64,000 nucleotides of DNA from Ensifer sp. LC11 (GTDB lineage: Bacteria; Pseudomonadota; Alphaproteobacteria; Rhizobiales; Rhizobiaceae), in NCBI RefSeq assembly GCF_001695835.1, contig NZ_MBSO01000021.1:22777-86776 (forward strand), in the 5' to 3' direction. Below are positions 32,881-41,766 of the stretch, one piece after another. The position numbers were made by a program, and so were the translations under genes. Position 1 is the stretch's first letter, and every line of letters starts with the position of its first letter. Under the pieces are notes generated by a model, which had not been told where the DNA came from, did not search any database, and saw nothing but the letters and a program-made list of their open reading frames with translations.

Positions 32881-34917
32881 ATGTCGAACGATCCCCTGCT
32901 TCAGCCGTTTCAGTTGAAGCATTTGACCCTGCGCAACCGCATCATTGTCACGTCTCACGAGCCGGCCTATCCGGAAGACGGCATGCCGAAGGGCCGCTAC
33001 CGGGCCTATACGGTTGAGCGGGCAAAGGGCGGCGTGGCGCTGACGATGACCGCCGGTTCAGCGGCGGTCTCAAAAGACAGCCCTCCGGTGTTCAACAACC
33101 TGCTCGCCTACAAGGACGAGATCGTTCCCTGGATCAGAGAGATGACCGACGCCGTGCACGAGGAGGGCGCTGCGATCATGATTCAGCTCACCCACCTCGG
33201 CCGCCGCACCCGTTGGGACAAGGGGGATTGGCTCCCGGTCGTTGCCCCCTCTCACCATCGCGAAGCGTCACATCGCGCCTTTCCGAAGAAGATTGAGGAT
33301 TGGGATATCGAGCGCATCATCAAGGACTTCGCTGATGCTGCCGAACGCATGAAGGCCGGCGGCATGGATGGCGTTGAACTGGAAGCCTACGGCCACCTCA
33401 TCGACCAGTTCACCTCGCCGCTCACCAACGAACTCGATGGCCCCTATGGTGGCTCGCTCGACAACCGTCTGCGCTTCTGTCTCGACGTCTTCAGGGCCAT
33501 GCGCGCAAGGGTCGGGAATGATTTCATCCTCGGTGTTCGCTACACGGCCGACGAATGTCTTCCCGGTGGGACCGGCGCAAGCGAAGGCATCGAGATCTCG
33601 AAGCGCCTTCGCGACAGCGGTCTCATCGACTACCTGAACGTCATTCGCGGCCATATCGATACGGACGCGGGACTGACCGACGTGATCCCGATCCAGGGCA
33701 TGGCGAACTCACCGCATCTCGACTTCGCGGGTGAAATCCGCGCCGCGACCAACTTCCCGACCTTCCATGCGGCCAAGATTCCTGACCTTGCGACCGCGCG
33801 CCATGCAATCGCGTCGGGCAAAGTCGACATGGTCGGCATGACCCGCGCGCACATGACCGACCCGCATATCGTGCGAAAGATCATGGAAAAGCGCGAGGAC
33901 GATATTCGCCCCTGCGTGGGCGCCAACTACTGTCTCGATCGTATCTACCAGGGTGGCATGGCCTTCTGCATCCACAATGCGGCGACCGGCCGCGAAGAAA
34001 CGATGCCGCATCGCATTCCGAAGGCTGCCGTTCGCAAGAAGGTCGTGATCGTCGGGGCCGGCCCGGCTGGCCTTGAAGCCGCGCGCGTCTCGGCGGAGCG
34101 GGGCCATGAGGTCGTCGTTTTCGAGGCCGCGAACAATCCTGGCGGCCAGATCCGCCTGACGGCCCAGAGCGAGCGCCGGCGGGAAATGATCAGCATCATC
34201 GACTGGCGCATGGGCCAGTGCGAAAAACTCGGCGTCACCTTCCGGTTCAATACCTGGGCCGAGTCTGACACCGTGCTTTCCGAAAGCCCGGATGTCGTCA
34301 TCATCGCGACGGGCGGACTGCCGCACACTGAGGTCCTGTCGAAGGGCAATGAGCTCGTCGTTTCCTCCTGGGACATCATTTCGGGCGATGTGAAGCCCGG
34401 AACCAACGTGCTCATCTTTGACGACGCCGGCGACCATGCTGGCCTCCAGGCCGCCGAGTTCCTTGCCAAGGCGGGAGCCAACGTCGAAATCATGACGCCG
34501 GATCGTTCATTCGCTCCTGAAGTCATGGCGATGAACCTCGTTCCCTACATGCGCTCGCTGCAGAAACTCGACGTCACCTTCACCGTCACCTACAGACTGG
34601 AGGCGGCTGAGAAGAGCGGCAATCAGCTCATCGCCCATGTTGGTAGTGACTATGGCGGTATAGCCAAGCAGCAGAGCTTCGATCAGATCGTCGTCAATCA
34701 CGGCACTATTCCGCTCGACGACCTCTATTTCGAACTGAAGCCCGGCTCCAAAAACCTCGGCGAAGTCTCCTACGACGAGCTCATTTCCGGCGCGCCGCAA
34801 TCCGTCGAGCGCAACCCGGAAGGCGCCTACCAACTCTTCCGGATCGGCGACGCGGTCGCGGCCCGCAACACGCACGCGGCTATCTACGATGCCCTGCGTC
34901 TTGCCAAGGATCTCTGA
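32881..34917 (+). CDS. stcD: N-methylproline (stachydrine) demethylase-like flavin oxidoreductase
   Basis: A 678-residue enzyme of the trimethylamine dehydrogenase/2,4-dienoyl-CoA reductase type. An old-yellow-enzyme TIM barrel (about 1-370) contains IQLTHLGRRTRW and YGGSLDNRLRF; an FAD/NAD domain (about 385-675) has VVIVGAGPAGLEAARVSAER. It resembles rhizobial StcD, which removes the methyl group from N-methylproline derived from proline betaine. In the 4Fe-4S motif, Cys345, Cys351 and Cys363 are present but position 348 is Ala where trimethylamine dehydrogenase has Cys. GGAG precedes the ATG. Substrate is inferred from family and from the betaine-type neighbours. Confidence 0.8.
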   Translation: MSNDPLLQPFQLKHLTLRNRIIVTSHEPAYPEDGMPKGRYRAYTVERAKGGVALTMTAGSAAVSKDSPPVFNNLLAYKDEIVPWIREMTDAVHEEGAAIMIQLTHLGRRTRWDKGDWLPVVAPSHHREASHRAFPKKIEDWDIERIIKDFADAAERMKAGGMDGVELEAYGHLIDQFTSPLTNELDGPYGGSLDNRLRFCLDVFRAMRARVGNDFILGVRYTADECLPGGTGASEGIEISKRLRDSGLIDYLNVIRGHIDTDAGLTDVIPIQGMANSPHLDFAGEIRAATNFPTFHAAKIPDLATARHAIASGKVDMVGMTRAHMTDPHIVRKIMEKREDDIRPCVGANYCLDRIYQGGMAFCIHNAATGREETMPHRIPKAAVRKKVVIVGAGPAGLEAARVSAERGHEVVVFEAANNPGGQIRLTAQSERRREMISIIDWRMGQCEKLGVTFRFNTWAESDTVLSESPDVVIIATGGLPHTEVLSKGNELVVSSWDIISGDVKPGTNVLIFDDAGDHAGLQAAEFLAKAGANVEIMTPDRSFAPEVMAMNLVPYMRSLQKLDVTFTVTYRLEAAEKSGNQLIAHVGSDYGGIAKQQSFDQIVVNHGTIPLDDLYFELKPGSKNLGEVSYDELISGAPQSVERNPEGAYQLFRIGDAVAARNTHAAIYDALRLAKDL

Positions 34918-34918
34918 C

Positions 34919-35213
34919 GATGGCGCGAAGCGAAGCCCTGCAAGGCTATCTTGACGCGGCTTTCGTCGCGTTCGACCAGTTCCTTGCCATAGATGAAGCG
35001 ATAGATCGTCTCGGTGCTGATACGCACGGCGCTCACGCCATCGGCGAGCAGACGCCCGGCGATTTGTTCCGGTGACCAAAGTGCCTTCAGTTGCTCGATC
35101 ACCAGTTCGCGCAATTGCGAGTGCCGCACAAGCTTCCTCAAACGCCGTCGCGCGACTGCGATACGGCCTTCCCAAACGCGCAGAACCTTGGGAATATCGA
35201 TTTTTGAAGGCAT
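34919..35213 (-). mobile_element. IS30-family transposase remnant
   Basis: A reverse fragment with the N-terminal core of IS30 transposases: LRELVIEQLKALWSPEQIAG and VSAVRISTETIYRFIYGKEL. The DDE catalytic domain is absent; after about codon 80 the frame no longer looks like transposase and runs into the end of the demethylase gene. It abuts the stcD-like stop codon, so an insertion and deletion event trimmed the 3' flank of the catabolic cluster. Confidence 0.75.
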
Positions 35214-35300
35214 TTTAGTTGAGATTACAACCGGAAGATGTTGTTATGCGCGGTACGTAGCGGCGTGCCGTCCTTTGCTGATCATCAAACCGAGCTGCTT

Positions 35301-37154
35301 ATGTCGATTTCAGATGCGATTTACCGTCCCTTCGAAACGCTGATCCGACCGCTCGACATCCCATACCAGCCACTTCCCACCAAGGGACCCGTCGCGGTCC
35401 TCATGCACTTCATCCGGATGTTTCGTGGCGTCGTCATTGCGATGGCGGTGACGTCGATGGCGGTAGAAGCTATCAATCTGACGATCATCTGGGGGCTGTC
35501 GGTCATCGTCGACGGTGTGGCGACACAGGGGGTCGAGCACTTCGTTGAGAACCGGTTCTGGCTTTTGGCGTTCCTGGCCTTCCTGATCTTTCCGGTGATG
35601 CCGGTCTTCTTCTACATCACCAACATCCTGAACTCGCACACGATCGGCATCAGTCTGCCAATCGCCATACAGTGGCAAGGGCACAAGGCCATCGAAGGAC
35701 AGGACCTCGCCTTCTTTCATGACCTTTTCGCGGGGCAGGTGGCATCGCGTCTCGGCCAGGTCGCCAACGCCGTACAGCAGCAGATCCTGATCGCCTTTCA
35801 GACGGCGCCTCGTTTTCTGCTTCAGATCGTCGGCTCGGTTTTGCTCCTGTTTGCGCTCTCGTGGCAGTTGGCACTACCAGTCGTCATCTGGGTGATCGTC
35901 AACGTGCTCTTCACGATAAAGGTCGTACCCGACTTCACAGAGCGCGCGCGCCGCTCGGCAAAGCAGAACAGTCTGGTTTCCGGCGCGATGACCGACATCT
36001 ACGGCAACATCCAAATGGTCAAGCAGTTCGCTGCCGAAGACAGCGAGGCGGGTGCACTTCGGAAGATCATGTCGAAGGCCGTCGGTACGCTTCACCACGA
36101 GCAGCGCGTCTACCGGACCACGGAACTCGTCGTCATCAGCCTCAATATGCTGCTCTGGCTCGTCATGCTGGGGATCGGCTTCTGGGGGCTTTACGACAGC
36201 TTTCTGACGGTCGGTGATTTCGTTGCGACCGTCTATATTCTCCAGAGGCTTTCCGCGAATTCCTTCACCTTCCTGCAGATGGGGCAGCAGGTCTTCAAGG
36301 CGCTGGGCACGATCAAAGATGCGATGCCTGTCATGACCACGCCGCCGTCTGTGACCGATCGGCTAGGCGCAACAAGGCTCATTGTCCGGCACGGCGAAAT
36401 TCGTTTCGAGAACGTGCGCTTCGCCTACAAGTCGGACCGGCCGGTCATCGATGATTTGTCGCTGACGGTTCGTCCGGGCGAGAAGGTGGGATTGGTTGGG
36501 TTGTCCGGCGCAGGCAAGACGACGCTGGTCAACCTGCTGCTGCGCTTCTACGACATCTGCGGTGGCGCCATTCATATCGATGGTCAGGACATTCGCGCCG
36601 TGAGCCAGATGAGCCTGCGGCAAAACATCGGTGTTATCGCCCAGGATGTCGCTCTGTTGCACCGGTCGGTCGGCGACAACATTCGATATGGTCGTCCGCA
36701 AGCAAGCCGGCCGGAGATCGAGCAAGCTGCAAGGGCCGCGCAAGCCGATGCTTTCATCGCCGAACTGACCGATGGGGAAGGCCGCAGGGGTTACGACGCC
36801 TTTGTCGGTGATCGCGGCATCAAACTGTCCGGAGGTCAGCGACAGCGTGTTTCGATCGCGCGGGTGCTGTTGAAGAATGCGCCAATCCTGATCCTCGACG
36901 AAGCGACTTCTGCGCTGGACAGTGAGGCCGAGGCGGCGATCCAGGAAAAGCTCAATCTGCTGATGGACGGCAAGACAGTTATTGCCATTGCCCATCGCCT
37001 TTCCACGATCGCTCGGATGGACAGGATCATTGTTCTGGATCGTGGCCGGATCATAGAGGAAGGCACGCCGGATGCGCTCCTGGAGCAAGACGGGCTCTAT
37101 GCCCGTCTTTGGAAGCGGCAGACGGGCGGCTTCATACCTGAAGAGCTGGATTAA
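35301..37154 (+). CDS. ABC exporter, fused permease and ATPase
   Basis: A 617-residue half-transporter of the MsbA/multidrug exporter type. Six membrane helices lie in the N-terminal half (about 35-340). The ATPase domain has Walker A GLSGAGKTTLVN, signature [13 protein letters not shown] and Walker B ILILDEATSALD, plus the H-loop IAIAHRLSTIARMD. ATG 35301 is chosen because it opens the conserved part; an in-frame start at 35238 would add 21 unlikely residues. No partner gene is adjacent, so it probably works as a homodimer. Substrate unknown. Confidence 0.85.
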   Translation: MSISDAIYRPFETLIRPLDIPYQPLPTKGPVAVLMHFIRMFRGVVIAMAVTSMAVEAINLTIIWGLSVIVDGVATQGVEHFVENRFWLLAFLAFLIFPVMPVFFYITNILNSHTIGISLPIAIQWQGHKAIEGQDLAFFHDLFAGQVASRLGQVANAVQQQILIAFQTAPRFLLQIVGSVLLLFALSWQLALPVVIWVIVNVLFTIKVVPDFTERARRSAKQNSLVSGAMTDIYGNIQMVKQFAAEDSEAGALRKIMSKAVGTLHHEQRVYRTTELVVISLNMLLWLVMLGIGFWGLYDSFLTVGDFVATVYILQRLSANSFTFLQMGQQVFKALGTIKDAMPVMTTPPSVTDRLGATRLIVRHGEIRFENVRFAYKSDRPVIDDLSLTVRPGEKVGLVGLSGAGKTTLVNLLLRFYDICGGAIHIDGQDIRAVSQMSLRQNIGVIAQDVALLHRSVGDNIRYGRPQASRPEIEQAARAAQADAFIAELTDGEGRRGYDAFVGDRGIKLSGGQRQRVSIARVLLKNAPILILDEATSALDSEAEAAIQEKLNLLMDGKTVIAIAHRLSTIARMDRIIVLDRGRIIEEGTPDALLEQDGLYARLWKRQTGGFIPEELD

Positions 37155-37508
37155 GGTTCCCTTTTTCCCGTCCCGGGGCGTTCCTTTCGCGAATTCGCCT
37201 CGATGACTTGAACCTCACGGGTTCCCGATTGCCGGGTGCGAGCTTTGTCAATTTCACCATCGTCTCGAGAAGCATGGCCGCACCATCTGCACTTCCTCAT
37301 CTTCGGAGCCCTATCAGCGCAGATCGAATGCTCCGAAATGTGAGCGCCCAAGGGGCTCTGTATACGAGACAGCTACATTTCCGCGACGTATTTCCACGCT
37401 GCACAGAAACATTTGAAATTAAACTGTCACGCAAAACGTAAAGTAGTATTCTATACTTTGGTATAGCGCGGCTGGCGCAATGGGAGCAGATCGCCCAGGG
37501 AGGGGAAC
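37155..37508. other. 354-base gap upstream of the protease-nuclease locus
   Basis: No gene I can support. The right end is AT-rich and carries the palindrome at 37451-37466 and presumably the promoter of the next locus. Confidence 0.5.
37440..37466 (+). promoter_or_regulatory. Perfect palindrome before the protease-nuclease locus
   Basis: CTATAC-TTTG-GTATAG at 37451-37466 is a perfect 6-bp-arm inverted repeat, and it overlaps a second one, AAAGTA (37440-37445) with TACTTT (37454-37459). They lie about 45-70 bases before the first start codon in an AT-rich promoter-like stretch. Probable operator for a repressor not encoded next door. Confidence 0.5.
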
Positions 37509-37697
37509 GTGACCAGAGCAGATGTGGAAGCGCGGCAGCAGGAATTGAACGAGGAACTGGATCACTATCAGCGTGAGCGCAAGCCCTTGATCGACGAAAT
37601 CAAGGCAAAGGTCGAGGAGGTAGGGCCTCTTCGTGCCGCAACCGAAAGCGACCGCCAATGCGCGCCACTCCACCTTTGCCGAGGGTGTTTTCCTTGA
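37509..37697 (+). CDS. Small coiled-coil protein ahead of the protease-nuclease gene
   Basis: A 62-codon frame beginning MTRADVEARQQELNEELDHY, then a charged helix (KPLIDEIKAKVEEVGPLR) typical of a short coiled coil. GGGAGGGGAAC stands just before the start. Its last 65 bases overlap the next gene in another frame, and its C-terminal codons (QCAPLHLCRGCFP) look non-native, so either it is a coupled small partner or the two frames were once one protein. Family not recognised. Confidence 0.55.
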   Translation: MTRADVEARQQELNEELDHYQRERKPLIDEIKAKVEEVGPLRAATESDRQCAPLHLCRGCFP

Positions 37698-39480
37698 AGG
37701 AACGAACAACGCCGATGACAAGGCTCCGATCAATTTCCTCACGCTTGGCCTGCGGGCGGCGCGTGCCGTTTGCCACATCGTGGATGTCAATCGGACATCA
37801 CTCGGTACCGGCTTTCTGGTGGCGCCAGGCCTGTTGATCACCAACAACCATGTGATCCCGGACGCCGATAGCGCGGAAGGCGCCATCGCGGAATTCGAGT
37901 TTGAGCTGGATGGTGACGAGAACCCTGTCCGCCCGCGACGCTTTCTGCTTGAGCCCACGCGGTTGTTTGCGACCTCGCCCCGTGGAAAGCTTGACTTCAC
38001 CTTCGTGGCGGTCGCCCCCGTCAATGCGAATGGTGACCCGCTCGAGGCGCAGGGCTGGCTTCCACTCGACGAACGGCCAAACAAAATTCTCGAAGGCCAG
38101 CCGGTCGTCGTCATCCAGCATCCCAACGGTCAGATGAAAGCTCTCTGCCTGTTCGACAGTGTCCTGGTGCTGCGCGACCAGGATCCTGATCGTCCTTATG
38201 TTCTGTACACGACGGATACCGACAATGGGTCCTCAGGTTCGCCTGCTTTCAACCGGTTCTGGCAGGTGATTGGTTTGCATCATGCCTCTGTCGACACCGG
38301 CGAGATGCATGAGGGCAAGCCGATCATCATCAACCGGGGTATCCGGATCAGCAGCATTTTCTCGGCCTTGAAGGGTGGAGCGGTCGAGGGGGTCTTGCAC
38401 GGCTCAAAGGCTCACATCGAGACCATCTACAATCTGTTAATGGATCCCCGAACACGTCGAAACGGGCGACCGATTGCGACTGGTGCTTCAGCGATCATTG
38501 TGTCTACCAACACCGTGCCCGCGGGCACGGTAGCCGTGGTCACTGAAGGGAGCAGACCGAGAGGAACTGTAATCCGCCGCAAACCGGCAGATCATTTCGA
38601 CAACCGGGCGGGCTTCAATCCGATGTTCCTCACAGATAGGCCCGACGATGCTCCGGATCCGGCGCATCCGCTTTATCTGCCGCTGCCAAAGCTACCGGAA
38701 TGGCTGGAAGAGGACGCGGCGCGGTTGATCGGGCGCGACGCTGATTATGAGCTGAAATACCAGCATTTCTCCATCGTGATGTCGGCTTCGCGCAGCCTGG
38801 CTATCCTTACCGCATGCAACGTCGATGGCGAGCGTATGTACAAACTGGCCCGCGAAGACCGCGACCCCGATGATTTTCTCGACCCGAACGTCGTACCTGA
38901 AGCGGCAGCTGACATCTGGTTCTACGATCCGCGTCTTGGCGAGAACAAACAGCTCGGCCCGGAACTCTATGACGCCACCAGCTTCGACTACGGCCACCTG
39001 GTGCGGCGGCTCGATCCGGTTTGGGGAACCGATGACCGCACACCGCGCATTGCCAATGACGATACGTTCTGCATGACCAACTGTTCACCACAAGAGACGC
39101 GCTTCCATCGCACCCGTCGAGGCGACGACGGCAATTGGAGTGCGCTCGAAGACGTCATTCTCAACGAGGCGAACCTGAAAGATCGAAAATTTGTCATTTT
39201 GACAGGCCCGGTTCTTGACCCGCGGGATACGACGATACTCGGGGTCAAAGTGCCGACCGCGTTCTGGAAAATCGCCGCCTATGAAAGCGAGGGCGAACTC
39301 AGGGCGCACGGTTTCATGCTGTGGCAGGAGGAAGAGGTCGCCGACCTCGACGAAAGGTTCGAAGGAACGATCGATCTCAGCAGGGCGAAGCGGCCTGTCA
39401 AGATTCGCGAGATTGCTCGATTGACTGGCCTTGATTTCGGACCGTTGTTCGACGCGGACGTGCGCGGCGGCATAGCCTAA
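37633..39480 (+). CDS. Trypsin-like serine protease fused to a NUC1-type DNA/RNA endonuclease
   Basis: A 615-residue cytoplasmic protein (no signal peptide) starting at GTG 37633. The N-terminal trypsin-like domain (about 30-260) has a complete triad: His73 (ITNNHVIP), Asp121 (LDFTFV) and Ser201 (GSSGSP). The C-terminal domain (about 360-605) has the beta-beta-alpha-metal nuclease pattern: His455 in FDYGHLVRRLDPVWG replaces the usual DRGH context, and Asn483 lies in MTNCSPQ, followed by WSALEDVILNEA. A linker of about 90 residues joins them. A protease and a nuclease in one polypeptide suggests an effector in conflict or cell-suicide defence; function is inferred. The short coiled-coil frame upstream may be its regulator. 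Confidence 0.8.
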   Translation: MPQPKATANARHSTFAEGVFLEGTNNADDKAPINFLTLGLRAARAVCHIVDVNRTSLGTGFLVAPGLLITNNHVIPDADSAEGAIAEFEFELDGDENPVRPRRFLLEPTRLFATSPRGKLDFTFVAVAPVNANGDPLEAQGWLPLDERPNKILEGQPVVVIQHPNGQMKALCLFDSVLVLRDQDPDRPYVLYTTDTDNGSSGSPAFNRFWQVIGLHHASVDTGEMHEGKPIIINRGIRISSIFSALKGGAVEGVLHGSKAHIETIYNLLMDPRTRRNGRPIATGASAIIVSTNTVPAGTVAVVTEGSRPRGTVIRRKPADHFDNRAGFNPMFLTDRPDDAPDPAHPLYLPLPKLPEWLEEDAARLIGRDADYELKYQHFSIVMSASRSLAILTACNVDGERMYKLAREDRDPDDFLDPNVVPEAAADIWFYDPRLGENKQLGPELYDATSFDYGHLVRRLDPVWGTDDRTPRIANDDTFCMTNCSPQETRFHRTRRGDDGNWSALEDVILNEANLKDRKFVILTGPVLDPRDTTILGVKVPTAFWKIAAYESEGELRAHGFMLWQEEEVADLDERFEGTIDLSRAKRPVKIREIARLTGLDFGPLFDADVRGGIA

Positions 39481-39548
39481 GCTCGTTACTCAACCGGATT
39501 GCCCGCCACGACTGGCACGGAGCCAAATGCCGGGGCGGGGCTAACCCT

Positions 39549-40052
39549 ATGTCCGTTGGAACCAGAGGGACTCAATCCGATCCTTTGCGGACCGTCTCGA
39601 CCGCAAGCAAACCTTCCGGGAGTGGCCGCAATAGTTCCGCTTCCGGTTTCGTGAGATCGCTCCAGGCCGACCAGTTCTCCGGCTATCGTGTCGCAGAGGC
39701 TGCGACCCAACCTCCTGACGAGTTTGCTGCGCTCGTAGAAACGCAACTGAATCAGAACCTTGCCGGGGTAGTCTGGCATTGTCCCGATCAGACTTGGGAC
39801 GAAGGTCCCTGGCCGAGGTTTCAAGGGCGCCTCAATGGTCCGGCCGACAACCTGCACTCGTCATGCATGTCATGCGCTGGCGCAGTGACCGCGATCCAAA
39901 GTACTTGGCATCGTGCCTGGCGCCTCGACATACAACCACAGTTTCATCTGATGCGCGCGCCGGGATGGTCAATGCACCGGATCGTGATCGCGTTGTCTAT
40001 TGGGGAGCCGGAACCATTAGCTCCCGGCCCCATTTCCGAATTGTATCACTGA
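39549..40052 (+). pseudogene. Possible decayed gene with a CxxC remnant
   Basis: The region 39481-40182 has no intact gene. In this frame the stretch FQGRLNGPADNLHSSCMSC resembles a conserved segment I associate with secreted proteins that continue CxxCH, but here the histidine is replaced (CMSCAG) and no signal peptide or ribosome-binding site is visible. The opposite strand (39486-39857) is open as well but less protein-like. Listed as a probable relic. Confidence 0.3.
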
Positions 40053-40182
40053 TGGGACGGACCAATGGCACGCCCCAGATGCGCATTGTGTCGACCAGCA
40101 TCTCAACCGCTGTGCCGCCTGTCTCGCGTATCCACTGCGCATCAGACTGTGTCGCGTGGCCGGTGTCGTGAATGGTGGACGG

Positions 40183-41253
40183 ATGGCACATGGAGTAGGT
40201 GCGACCTTCAAATGCATGCGCTGGCTAGCGATTATGATGTTCTGCACGTGCTGTGCCGCCTGCAACACCACGACAATTCCCAACACGAACAGCGTCAAGG
40301 AATACACTGCCGGCCGGATGCACCGCGCCCACGCAGCCCATGCAAATACGCGTGTCGCATCCGGCAAGAAACCGTCCTTAAAGCGTGGCGGCCGGTACGT
40401 TGTCGGCAAGCCTTACGTAGTCAAGGGCAAGCGTTACTATCCGAAGGAAGAGCCGGACTACGATCGCAACGGCGTCGCCTCCTGGTACGGCTCGGGGTTC
40501 CAGGGACACCTGACCGCAAACGGCGAAACTTACGATGCAAGGCGTCTCTCCGCCGCGCATCCCACCCTTCCCTTACCCAGCTATGTGCGAGTGGCCAATC
40601 TCGAAAACGGCTCGTCCGTCATTTTGCGTGTTAATGATCGCGGCCCCTATCACAAAGGGCGCCTGATCGACGTTTCCAGCAGGGCAGCAGAAATGTTGGA
40701 TCTAAAGCACCGGGGTACAGCTTTCGTCCGGGTGCAGTATGTGGGGCGTGCCGGCCTCGGCGGGGATGATACGGCCTTTCTCATGGCATCGCATGTCAGG
40801 AAGGAACAACGCACGCCTGCCATCAGCAGGCCGCTTCAAGCCGCAACGGGAGCGATGGTCGTCAGTCAGGTCCACGGAGCGAAACTGGCGAAATTTGTCG
40901 GCAACGCTTCGGGTGCTTTTGATCTGGAGGGAAAGATGGCCGTGAAAGCGCCCCAGCTGCGCGCGATGTGGCCCGGGATCATGGGCATGGCCGTGGATTC
41001 TCGAAGGTCGATGATTGAGTGCGGGAACGAAGGCCAGACAAGTGTCCGAGGCGAAACGCCGGTCTACCCCGATTGCTGCGCGAACGAGGGCCGTGCTGAG
41101 GATAGAAACGTGCTTCAGGCTTTCCTCCCGTCGGGTCTCAATCGCAGGATCCATGTGACTGGGACTGTCGGTCGCCGCCCTCGGCGCGGCGGCGACCAGG
41201 AAATTCCGTTTGGTCAGGCTTTCCCGGCGAACAGCCAATCGCAGACAGCTTAG
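40183..41253 (+). CDS. RlpA-like lipoprotein
   Basis: A 356-residue lipoprotein. The signal segment MRWLAIMMFCTCCAAC gives the lipidated cysteine; the start could be ATG 40183 (GGTGGACGG upstream) or ATG 40216. The RlpA double-psi beta-barrel (about 95-190) is well kept: GVASWYGSGFQGHLTANGET, DARRLSAAHPTLPLPSYVRV, NDRGPYHKGRLIDVSSRAA. RlpA proteins cut denuded peptidoglycan glycan strands. The usual C-terminal SPOR domain is missing; the last 150 residues have no recognisable domain and may have been replaced by rearrangement. Confidence 0.8.
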   Translation: MAHGVGATFKCMRWLAIMMFCTCCAACNTTTIPNTNSVKEYTAGRMHRAHAAHANTRVASGKKPSLKRGGRYVVGKPYVVKGKRYYPKEEPDYDRNGVASWYGSGFQGHLTANGETYDARRLSAAHPTLPLPSYVRVANLENGSSVILRVNDRGPYHKGRLIDVSSRAAEMLDLKHRGTAFVRVQYVGRAGLGGDDTAFLMASHVRKEQRTPAISRPLQAATGAMVVSQVHGAKLAKFVGNASGAFDLEGKMAVKAPQLRAMWPGIMGMAVDSRRSMIECGNEGQTSVRGETPVYPDCCANEGRAEDRNVLQAFLPSGLNRRIHVTGTVGRRPRRGGDQEIPFGQAFPANSQSQTA

Positions 41254-41766
41254 GGAATGATCAGTTTACCGACAGTGCTCCGGCTTCCTCCCAGAACCCG
41301 CGCCAGCGCCTGCACGTCGAAATCCGGTCGTTTGGGCTAGAGATCCGCTTTTAGAACACAGGAACGCATGCGGATTATCGCCAGTAGCCCCCGCCCACTT
41401 CCCTCTGTCGAGTGCCCGACCACGCAGCCGATCGCAAGCGCAATCGCACCGATGCTCAGTACCGGGCCGGTTGCGGTGTGCGGGTGGTCCGCAGCCGCAG
41501 TGCCATCGCATTTGTTTCGCGCCGGACAGCGTCGGTGGCCGTTCTGGCGGCCTTGCGGACTCCTGTTGACGGGTCAATTGATGTGCCAGTGAAACCGGCT
41601 GCGAGGTCATCCTTGGCCAGGTCATTCTCGTTTCCCGGGTGTGACGGAGAAGGGGCAAGGAGACCGGAAGGTCCGAATGCGGCTGGAAGTGGGGCGACAG
41701 GTCCCTGTTGGAAATGCTAGAGGTGCTCATCGGGAAGGGGCGAGCGAATACGCAGGAGATTTCTCG
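41254..41766. other. 513-base gap upstream of exsH
   Basis: No gene supported. A reverse-strand stretch around 41380-41520 reads as a hydrophobic peptide (TGPVLSIGAIALAIGCVVGH) without a clear start, possibly a remnant of a small membrane protein. The exsH promoter should lie at the right end. Confidence 0.3.

Noticed and set aside
33709..34437. 242-codon reverse frame inside the demethylase gene
   Set aside because: Shadow of the FAD domain of the forward gene.
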